The notes beneath the pieces are model-generated. The model was given only the letters and a program-made list of their open reading frames with translations, did not search any database and had not been told where the DNA came from. The translations under genes and the position numbers were made by a program. 9,610 bases of DNA from AC-52 sp044870295 (GTDB lineage Bacteria > Actinomycetota > UBA4738): contig JBIOYQ010000124.1 of the NCBI GenBank assembly GCA_044870295.1, positions 1 through 9,610 on the forward strand, read 5' to 3'. Positions 1 to 5,689 of this stretch are shown here, piece after piece; within the stretch, counting starts at the first letter, position 1; each line of letters begins with the position of its first letter.

Positions 1-302
1 GCGCCCACCTCCTCGGCCAGGTGGACGGCGCGGTAGATCTTCCCGGTCGGCTCGGTGCCCCACACCCGGCGGGTGATGAGGAGGAACGGCGCGTGCACGG
101 CCTCGATCCGGATCCCGAACTCCCTAGCCAGGGGGGCCAGCAGGTGCGGTTCCTGCGTGTATGGGTCGCCGGTCACCATCACCTCCACGGCGTCGAACCC
201 GGCCTCGGCGGCGTGGCGGAAGGCGTCCCGGATCGGCCGCCGGAAGAACGGGGCCGTCGAGAAGATCAGGCGCGGGCTGGGGCGACGTCGTTTCCTGGGC
301 AT
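1..302 (-). CDS. Sugar phosphate isomerase/epimerase (xylose isomerase-like TIM barrel), N-terminal part
   Basis: An open frame of 100 codons starts at ATG 302-300 on the minus strand and leaves the window at base 1 without a stop, so only the N-terminal third or so of a typical 270-300 residue protein is present. After a basic start (MPRKRRRPSPR) comes the first beta strand and helix of a TIM barrel: LIFSTAPFFRRPIRDAF, then HAAEAGFDAVEVM, where the acidic residue ends strand 2. Next come GIRIEAVHAPFLL (strand 3) and RRVWGTEPTGKIYRAV. This VHAP and RVWGT pattern is what I recall for the AP endonuclease 2/xylose isomerase-like family (PF01261). Substrate and reaction cannot be told. There is no Shine-Dalgarno sequence; a TAGAAT hexamer lies 11 bases upstream of the ATG, which fits a leaderless or nearly leaderless message. 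It is divergent from the ligase at 377. Confidence 0.8.
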   Translation of the reverse strand, partial: MPRKRRRPSPRLIFSTAPFFRRPIRDAFRHAAEAGFDAVEVMVTGDPYTQEPHLLAPLAREFGIRIEAVHAPFLLITRRVWGTEPTGKIYRAVHLAEEVG

Positions 303-313
303 GGTCGGGGGCG

Positions 314-319
314 ATTCTA
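314..319 (-). promoter_or_regulatory. Candidate -10 hexamer TAGAAT for the minus-strand isomerase gene
   Basis: On the minus strand the sequence reads CTAGAATCGCCCCCGACC followed by the ATG. TAGAAT is one base from the sigma-70 consensus TATAAT. With a usual 6-7 base gap the transcript would start about 4-5 bases before the ATG, so it would be almost leaderless. No good -35 is visible at the expected spacing. The same octamer CTAGAATC recurs at the rex promoter (7599-7606). Confidence 0.5.
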
Positions 320-340
320 GGGGCGGGCTCGGGTGGCGAG

Positions 341-346
341 TATCCT
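341..346 (+). promoter_or_regulatory. Candidate -10 hexamer TATCCT upstream of the ligase
   Basis: TATCCT matches the TANNNT core of actinobacterial -10 elements and lies 7 bases before a GTG at 354. That GTG opens an 8-codon mini-ORF running into the ligase start. No convincing -35 is present. It sits back to back with the minus-strand -10 at 314-319, so the two promoters share about 20 bases between their -10 hexamers and probably compete for polymerase or share a regulator. Confidence 0.4.
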
Positions 347-353
347 TCGGCCC

Positions 354-380
354 GTGGCGCGCTCCCCCGGAACGACATGA
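354..380 (+). promoter_or_regulatory. Candidate leaderless mini-ORF overlapping the ligase start (ATGA)
   Basis: GTG 354-356 opens a frame encoding MARSPGTT, and its TGA (378-380) overlaps the ligase ATG (377-379) as ATGA. The GTG lies 7 bases after TATCCT, where a leaderless transcript would begin. Translation of this short ORF could deliver ribosomes to the ligase start by termination-reinitiation. The alternative is that the ligase uses the weak GGAA at 369-372 and the overlap is chance. The peptide itself shows no recognisable feature. Confidence 0.3.
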
Positions 381-1948
381 ACCTTGCTCAGATGGTCCGG
401 TTCTCCGCCGGCGACTTCCCCGACAAGCCGGCGCTGTTCCTCCACGGTCGCTCGATCAGCTATGCAAGCCTGGACGAGCTGGTGGACCGCACGGCCGCCG
501 CCCTGGCCGGGCTTGGCGTGACCAAAGGCGATCGGGTGGCCATCCTGGCGGGCAACGTCCCGGAGTTCGTGTCGAGCTTCTACGGCGCGCTGCGGGCCGG
601 GGCCGCCGTCTCCCCGTTGAACATCCAGCTGACGCCCGAGGAGGTCGGCTACATCCTGGCAGACAACGGAGCGAAGGTGGCCATCGCCGAAGCATCCACC
701 GTCCCCACCCTGCTCGCCGTGCGCGACCGCCTGGCGGACCTGCAGACGATCCTGGTGATCGGTGGGCCCCCCGCGCCCGCGCGGACGATCTCCCTCGAGG
801 AGGCGCTGGCCACCGACGCCGAGCCTCCGGACGCCCTGGTCAACCCGGAAGACCCGGCCGTCATCGCCTACACCTCGGGAACCACGGCCGCGCCGAAGGG
901 CGCCGTCCTCACCCACGGGAGCTTGATGGCGAACCTCCATCAGATGTCGTCGGTCCCAGGATTGATGGAAGCCCCCGACGACGTCGCCTTGATGGCCCTT
1001 CCGCTGTTCCACATCTACGGGTTGAACGTGGTGCTCGGGATGACCATGAAGGCCGGTGCGACCGGCGTGCTGGTCGATCGGTTCGACGCCATGGAGACCC
1101 TCCGGCTCATCGAGCGTCACCGCATCTCGGTGCTGGCCGGGGCTCCGCCCATGTTCGCTGCATGGCTGGATCTGGCCGAGAGCCTCGACACGGTCCCGGA
1201 CGTGTCATCGGTGCGGCTGGCCATCTCCGGCGCCTCCCGGCTCCACCCCGACGTGCAGCGCCGGTTCCTGACCCGGCTCGGCGTCATCATCTGGGAGGGG
1301 TACGGGCTCACGGAGGCCTCGCCGTCGGTGGCCTCGAACGCGGTCGGTGCCGGAGAAGCCAAGGCGGGATCGATCGGACTTCCCATGCCCGACCTGGACG
1401 TCCGGCTGGTGGACGATCACGGTCAGGACGTCGAGGACGACGATCCCGGCGAGATCCTCGTTCGAGGGCCCAACGTGTTCGCCGGCTACTGGAACCGGCC
1501 CGAGGCGACCGCTGAGGTCCTCGAGGGCGGATGGCTGCACACCGGCGATGTGGCCTTCCGCGACGAGGACGGATACCTGTTCCTGGTCGATCGGAAGAAG
1601 GACCTCATCATCGTCTCCGGCTTCAACGTGTTCCCGCAGGAGGTCGAAGAGGCCATCGAGCGGCATCCCGCCGTTGCGGAAGCCGCGGTGGTCGGCATCC
1701 CCGACGAACGCAGTGGTGAGGCCGTGCAAGCGTGGGTGGTCCCGGTCGAGGAAGGAACCGTCACGTCGGACGACATCCTCCTGTTCCTCCACGGTTATCT
1801 TGCCCGGTTCAAGTGGCCGAAGGACATCCAGATCGTGGACGAGCTGCCGCACCACGTGACCGGGAAGGTGTTGCGGCGGGTCCTCCGGGGCGAGGAACTG
1901 TTGCGGCCGGGTGAGGTCGAAGCCGAAGCCGGGACCGGCGCGGAGTGA
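377..1948 (+). CDS. Acyl-CoA synthetase (AMP-dependent ligase, long-chain fatty acid-CoA ligase type)
   Basis: A 523-residue member of the ANL superfamily, which activates a carboxylic acid with ATP and transfers the acyl group to CoA in the cytosol. The ATP-binding A3 loop is at residues 165-175 (YTSGTTAAPKG), GYGLTE at 308-313, the ribose-binding Asp at 391 (TGD), the hinge region DRKKDLIIVSGFNVFP from 405 with Arg406, and the catalytic C-terminal Lys at 497 (TGKVLRRVLR). Length and motif order match FadD-type enzymes; substrate chain length cannot be inferred. The A3 loop has Ala where most family members have Gly after SGTT. I chose ATG 377 because the residues after it (MNLAQMVRFSAGDFPDKPAL) look like a family N-terminus, while the frame further upstream encodes low-complexity Arg/Gly-rich sequence overlapping the promoter. 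Its stop overlaps the next gene's GTG (GTGA), so the two are probably co-translated. Confidence 0.9.
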   Translation: MNLAQMVRFSAGDFPDKPALFLHGRSISYASLDELVDRTAAALAGLGVTKGDRVAILAGNVPEFVSSFYGALRAGAAVSPLNIQLTPEEVGYILADNGAKVAIAEASTVPTLLAVRDRLADLQTILVIGGPPAPARTISLEEALATDAEPPDALVNPEDPAVIAYTSGTTAAPKGAVLTHGSLMANLHQMSSVPGLMEAPDDVALMALPLFHIYGLNVVLGMTMKAGATGVLVDRFDAMETLRLIERHRISVLAGAPPMFAAWLDLAESLDTVPDVSSVRLAISGASRLHPDVQRRFLTRLGVIIWEGYGLTEASPSVASNAVGAGEAKAGSIGLPMPDLDVRLVDDHGQDVEDDDPGEILVRGPNVFAGYWNRPEATAEVLEGGWLHTGDVAFRDEDGYLFLVDRKKDLIIVSGFNVFPQEVEEAIERHPAVAEAAVVGIPDERSGEAVQAWVVPVEEGTVTSDDILLFLHGYLARFKWPKDIQIVDELPHHVTGKVLRRVLRGEELLRPGEVEAEAGTGAE

Positions 1949-2661
1949 TCGCCGCGACCGGCCACGGGTGGGGGCTGGCGGTCTTCCCGCTGGTCGCGGC
2001 GGTGATCGCGCTGGCCTTCGCCGCTCTGTTGGCGGGGCGGGTCGCCGACCGGTGGCGCCCCCACGAGGCCGTCTGGGTGGTGGCGCTCCTGATGTACGCC
2101 GTGGCGTCCGGGGCGATGTTCCTCGGCGTGCTCCAGGGGTGGACGGCGTTCGACTTCCGGGTGTACTGGCTGTTCGGGGCGGTCCTGAACGTCCCGTTCC
2201 TGCTGGCGGGCGAGGTGTACCTGCTGGCTCCCAGGAGAGCGGCTGGCCACGCCTTCGTCGTGGTCCTCGCAGCGCTCTCCGTGGTCGCCGTCGTCGCGGT
2301 GGTGGGGGCCGACGTGCATCGACTGCCCCTGCTGCGTTCCCTCCCGCTCGGCAAGGACGTCTTCGGGGACGGCAGCCTGCCGTACCGGCTGGCCCAGTAC
2401 TACTCGCTTCCCGCCTACTTCCTGCTCATCGGCGGACTGGTCTGGTCGGCGCTGCAGATGAAGGGCAGACCGGGCCTGCGCGATCGCGTGGCCGGGACGT
2501 TCGGGATCGCGGTGGGCGCGACCATCGTCGCCGTCGGGTCGGGGATCGGGGCCGCATTCCACGTCGTCCCGCTCTTCTCGGTGGCGCTGGCCGCCGGCAT
2601 CGCGGTGATGTTCTGGGGCTTCCTCCGGGTCAGTCGCCCCTCCCCGCGACCGGTCCCGTAG
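1945..2661 (+). CDS. Unrecognised integral membrane protein with about seven membrane segments
   Basis: A 238-residue protein starting at a GTG that overlaps the ligase TGA by four bases. I do not recognise the family. Hydrophobic segments lie at roughly residues 11-31, 43-63, 74-94, 102-121, 152-170, 185-204 and 207-226. The loop between the fourth and fifth segments, about 30 residues, is the longest (DVHRLPLLRSLPLGKDVFGDGSLPYRLAQ). There are few charges inside the membrane segments; a Glu at 90 and a His at 205 are the notable polar residues in or near them. No signal peptide or catalytic motif is visible, and the tail is Pro/Arg-rich (SRPSPRPVP). Tight coupling to an acyl-CoA synthetase suggests a membrane-linked role in lipid or acid metabolism, but that is inference. 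Hydrophobicity and steady codon use make a real protein nearly certain. Confidence 0.75.
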   Translation: MIAATGHGWGLAVFPLVAAVIALAFAALLAGRVADRWRPHEAVWVVALLMYAVASGAMFLGVLQGWTAFDFRVYWLFGAVLNVPFLLAGEVYLLAPRRAAGHAFVVVLAALSVVAVVAVVGADVHRLPLLRSLPLGKDVFGDGSLPYRLAQYYSLPAYFLLIGGLVWSALQMKGRPGLRDRVAGTFGIAVGATIVAVGSGIGAAFHVVPLFSVALAAGIAVMFWGFLRVSRPSPRPVP

Positions 2662-2683
2662 TCCCTTCGGGTCATTTCGGGGT

Positions 2684-2705
2684 GGATCGCTCGTCTGAGT
2701 GATCC
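2684..2705 (+). terminator. Candidate factor-independent terminator after the ligase/membrane-protein operon
   Basis: GGATCGCT and AGTGATCC form an 8-bp stem (one G-U pair) around the 6-base loop CGTCTG, starting 22 bases after the stop codon. There is no T tract, which is common in GC-rich actinobacteria, so this is only a position-and-structure call. Confidence 0.35.
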
Positions 2706-2772
2706 GTCGTCGTCCCGGCAACGAAGCAGTGTTCGACGCGGTCGTCACGACGAGAAGGGGGTGACCCGCCGA

Positions 2773-2805
2773 CCCGTTGCCCGGATGGTCCGGGCGCGGG
2801 ACGGG
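2773..2805 (+). repeat. Nested inverted repeat upstream of the DUF4331 operon
   Basis: GCCCGGA (2779-2785) and TCCGGGC (2789-2795) are a perfect 7-bp inverted repeat around TGG. It is enclosed by CCCGT (2773-2777) and ACGGG (2801-2805) with an uneven internal loop. It lies 60-90 bases before the DUF4331 start, so it could be a leader hairpin, an operator, or a second terminator hairpin for the upstream operon. No promoter hexamer could be placed confidently in 2662-2864. Stems of this kind also arise by chance in such GC-rich DNA. Confidence 0.35.
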
Positions 2806-2848
2806 CGACCGTCGCTCGAGATCCGCTTCCGTTCGACCACCCATGACC

Positions 2849-2855
2849 AAGGAGG
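2849..2855 (+). promoter_or_regulatory. Strong Shine-Dalgarno site that fixes the TTG start of the DUF4331 gene
   Basis: AAGGAGG is a full match to the anti-Shine-Dalgarno and sits 9 bases before TTG 2865. It is the only strong ribosome binding site seen in the window apart from the GGAG before the hemA mini-ORF, suggesting this operon is translated at high level. Confidence 0.75.
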
Positions 2856-2864
2856 TGTGTTTCG

Positions 2865-4295
2865 TTGCGCCTGCTTCCCAGACGGTTCCGGAGGACGACG
2901 GCCGCACTGGTGACGGCCGCCGCCCTCGGCGTCGGCGTGATCACCGCGCTCGGCCCGACGGCCGGAACCGCATCCAGCCACCGTGAGGCGCCGCTGGTGG
3001 CGGCCGATCCACAGGTGGACGGCACCGACCTGTACGCGTTCGTGAGCCCGGACAAGCCGGACACCACGACGATCATCAGCAACTGGATCCCGTTGGAGGA
3101 GCCGGCGGGCGGCCCGAACTTCTACTCGTTCGCCCCGGGCGTTCGCTACGAGATCAAGATCGACAACGACGGCGACGCCATCGCCGACGTCACCTACCGC
3201 TGGATCTTCAAGAACCACTACGTGACGACCGACTCGTTCCTCTACAACACGGGCGTGGTCAACAACCTCACGGACGCCACGCTGAACTTCTATCAGACGT
3301 ACAACCTGTACCGGATCAGCGGGGCCCACCGCAGCACCCTGGTCCAGGACGCCCGAGTGGCTCCATCCGACGTCGGGGACGCCTCGATGCCGGACTACGC
3401 CGCGCTGTCCAACCAGGCCGTGGTGAGCTGCGGCACGAAGTGCAAGACGTGGGCGGGCCAGGCCGACGACTCGTTCTTCCTGGACCTCCGGGTGTTCGAC
3501 CTGCTGTATGGGCTGGACTTCTCGGAGACCGGGGACGACACGCTGGCCGGGTTCAACGTCAACAGCTTCGCCCTGCAGGTTCGAAGCTCGGACCTCACCT
3601 ACGGCGGCGACGGCTCGGGCATCGTGGGCATCTGGACCACGGCCAGCCGCCAGAGCGTCCGCACCCAGTACGACGACGGCACCCAATCCTTCTCGGGCAA
3701 GTTCGTCCAGGTGTCACGCCTCGGCATGCCCCTGGTGAACGAGGTCGTCGTACCGGTCGGCCTGAAGGACCTGTTCAACGCGTCCATGCCGAAGGACGAC
3801 GCGCAGTTCGCGCCGAAGGTGGAGACGTTCGGGCAGGACCCCAACGACCTTCCCGCGCTGATCGACGGCATCTACGGCATCACCACCCCGGACTGCGACC
3901 TCGACCCAAGCAACGGCATCGACCGCACCTGCGACCTTGTCCCGGTGTTCCTGACCGGGCTCCCCGGCCTGAATCAGCCGCCGACGGTCCAGGCGAGCGA
4001 GATGCTTCGGCTGAACACCACGATCCCACCGTGCACTACGACGTGCTCGACGCTCGGTGTGATCGGAGGCGACAACGCCGGGTTCCCGAACGGGCGCCGG
4101 CTGTCGGACGACGTCATCGACGTGGCCCTGCGGGTGACCGAGGGGATCCTGATCCCAGGCCACGATCCCGCGGCCGACACGCTCGGTGACGGCGTGGACC
4201 AGAACGACATGGCCTTCCTCCCGTCGTTCCCGTACCTGGCCCTGCCCCACGCCGGGTCGGACTCGGACCCGCACGCCGGCCCGCACCGGCAGTAG
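2865..4295 (+). CDS. Secreted DUF4331 family protein
   Basis: A 476-residue exported protein of the DUF4331 family (PF14224), whose molecular function is unknown. The start is TTG, set by the AAGGAGG nine bases upstream. Residues 1-36 form a signal peptide: an Arg-rich start (RRFRR), a hydrophobic core at about 11-29, and probable cleavage after GTA36. Family hallmarks follow: SSHREAPLVAADPQVDGTDLYAFVS from 37 (the conserved mature N-terminus), YEIKIDNDGDAIADVTYRW from 95 with an Asp/Asn-rich loop resembling a calcium site, and NGRRLSDDVIDVALR from 409 near the end. Six Cys occur in three close pairs (189/193, 344/356, 390/394), suggesting disulphides outside the membrane. The next gene begins 9 bases after the stop. 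The C-terminus is short and His/Asp-rich rather than an anchor, so the protein is probably released or held at the surface by its partners. Confidence 0.9.
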   Translation: MRLLPRRFRRTTAALVTAAALGVGVITALGPTAGTASSHREAPLVAADPQVDGTDLYAFVSPDKPDTTTIISNWIPLEEPAGGPNFYSFAPGVRYEIKIDNDGDAIADVTYRWIFKNHYVTTDSFLYNTGVVNNLTDATLNFYQTYNLYRISGAHRSTLVQDARVAPSDVGDASMPDYAALSNQAVVSCGTKCKTWAGQADDSFFLDLRVFDLLYGLDFSETGDDTLAGFNVNSFALQVRSSDLTYGGDGSGIVGIWTTASRQSVRTQYDDGTQSFSGKFVQVSRLGMPLVNEVVVPVGLKDLFNASMPKDDAQFAPKVETFGQDPNDLPALIDGIYGITTPDCDLDPSNGIDRTCDLVPVFLTGLPGLNQPPTVQASEMLRLNTTIPPCTTTCSTLGVIGGDNAGFPNGRRLSDDVIDVALRVTEGILIPGHDPAADTLGDGVDQNDMAFLPSFPYLALPHAGSDSDPHAGPHRQ

Positions 4296-4303
4296 CAGGG
4301 ACG

Positions 4304-5689
4304 ATGTCGGCCCGAATCGGCCACGAGCGCGAAGGGACCCGGGCGGCTGCCGCCCGGGTCCCCTCGGCCATCGTGGTGGCCGGCCTGGCGCTCGCCATGT
4401 TCGGAGCGGGGGCTGTCGGCATCGCGTCGCGGGGTGGTTCACCGGCCCAGACGACCCCGATCCATCGCAGCGCGAACGTTGCGGCGGCGACTGCGCCGGT
4501 CGTGTCGTCCGGGTCGCTGACGGAGTTGATCGCGTCCCTGCAGGCTCGGCTGCGATCGATCCCCGGCGACTGGCGCTCGTTCGCGGCGCTCGGCCTCGCC
4601 TACGTGCAGCAGGCGCGGATCACCGCCGATCCCACGTCCTACCCGAAGGCCGAGGCCGCACTGGGTCGGTCGCTGTCCCTGAACGGTTCGTCGAACGTCG
4701 ACGCCCTCATCGGGGAGGCGTCGCTGGCGGCCGCTCGACACGACTTCGCCGGCGCGCTGGCCTGGGGCCGGAAGGCCGTCGTCGCCGGCCCACACACCGC
4801 CCAGGCGTACGCCATCCTCGGCGACGCCCAGGTCGAGCTGGGGCGGTACGACGAGGCGTTCGCGACCTTCCAACGAGCCGTCGACCTCAAACCGGAGCTG
4901 TCCACCTACGCACGCGCCTCCTACGCCTGGGAGCTCCAGGGCAACGTGGCGAACGCGATCGCCGCCATGGACCTGGCCCTCCAGTCGGCATCCAACCCCA
5001 CCGACGCCGCCTGGGCGCTGAACCAGCTCGGGGATCTGTTCTTCAGCTCGGGGCGGGTGCGCCGAGCGGAGGCCTCCTATCGCGAGGCGGTGGCCCGGGA
5101 CCCGACGTTCGTCCCTCCGCACGCCGGGTTGGCCAAGGTGGAGTTCGCGGAGGGGCATCTGGGGGCGGCCATCCGCGACCTCGAATGGACGGTCGCCCGC
5201 TATCCGGCGCCGGAGTACGTCATCGCCCTTGGCGACCTGTACGCGGCGGCGGGCCGGGATGCCGAGGCCGGACAGGAGTTCGCGCTGGTCAGGGCGGAGG
5301 AGCAGCTGTTCCGGGCGAACGGCGTGGACATGGACCTCGAGGTCGCGCTGTTCGACGCCGACCACGGCGTCGACCTGGCGGCGGGGCTGGCGGCGGCACG
5401 GGCGGAATGGGCGCGACGCCACAGCATCCATGTCGCCGACGCGTTGGCCTGGCAGCTGTACGCGAACGGCAGATACCGCGAGGCGCTGGTCTACGCGGAC
5501 CAGGCCCTCAGGTTGGGGACGCGCAACGCGTCGTTCTTGTTCCATCGGGCGATGATCGAGAAGGCCCTGGGGCGGCCCGCCGACGCTCGTCGTGATCTCG
5601 CCGCCGCCCTGGATATGAACCCGCACTTCTCGGTGGTATGGGCCGACCGCGCCGCGCGGATCTTGGCTCGGATGGGCGGTGCTCCGTGA
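4304..5689 (+). CDS. Membrane-anchored tetratricopeptide repeat (TPR) protein
   Basis: A 461-residue protein with one N-terminal membrane segment at about residues 21-41, reading as a signal anchor or uncleaved signal, then a linker rich in Ala, Ser and Thr, then TPR-like helical pairs from about 75 to 445. Clear TPR signatures are AYAILGDAQVELGRYDEAFATFQRA from 168 and the units at 236-267, 270-300, 378-408 and 411-441, with the usual Gly, Ala and Pro spacing. The repeats act as a protein-protein scaffold; which proteins it binds is not shown. The N-terminus is Arg-rich and probably cytoplasmic, putting the repeats outside, on the same side as the DUF4331 protein. The ATG is 9 bases after the DUF4331 stop, with AGGG only 3 bases upstream, so reinitiation is likely. 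Its stop overlaps the next GTG (GTGA). Confidence 0.85.
   Translation: MSARIGHEREGTRAAAARVPSAIVVAGLALAMFGAGAVGIASRGGSPAQTTPIHRSANVAAATAPVVSSGSLTELIASLQARLRSIPGDWRSFAALGLAYVQQARITADPTSYPKAEAALGRSLSLNGSSNVDALIGEASLAAARHDFAGALAWGRKAVVAGPHTAQAYAILGDAQVELGRYDEAFATFQRAVDLKPELSTYARASYAWELQGNVANAIAAMDLALQSASNPTDAAWALNQLGDLFFSSGRVRRAEASYREAVARDPTFVPPHAGLAKVEFAEGHLGAAIRDLEWTVARYPAPEYVIALGDLYAAAGRDAEAGQEFALVRAEEQLFRANGVDMDLEVALFDADHGVDLAAGLAAARAEWARRHSIHVADALAWQLYANGRYREALVYADQALRLGTRNASFLFHRAMIEKALGRPADARRDLAAALDMNPHFSVVWADRAARILARMGGAP

Noticed and set aside
161..376. A 72-codon N-terminal extension of the ligase from ATG 161.
   Set aside because: It is Arg/Gly-rich, overlaps the oppositely oriented isomerase gene and contains the candidate promoters; ATG 377 matches the family N-terminus.
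1795..2907. Long minus-strand open frame (370 codons) across the end of the ligase and the membrane protein.
   Set aside because: It is rich in Arg, His, Asp and Gln with no domain or membrane pattern, typical of the antisense of GC-rich genes; the plus-strand frames carry recognisable motifs or membrane segments.
2843..2986. ATG 2843 in another frame just before the DUF4331 gene (start MTKEVCFVAP).
   Set aside because: The AAGGAGG lies inside that frame, correctly placed for TTG 2865, which opens a signal peptide and a recognisable family; the other frame becomes Arg-rich and ends at 2986.
5638..5685. Upstream ATG 5638 as the NicO start.
   Set aside because: It would place 16 charged residues ahead of the signal peptide and overlap the TPR gene by 52 bases; GTG 5686 with the GTGA overlap is the natural start.
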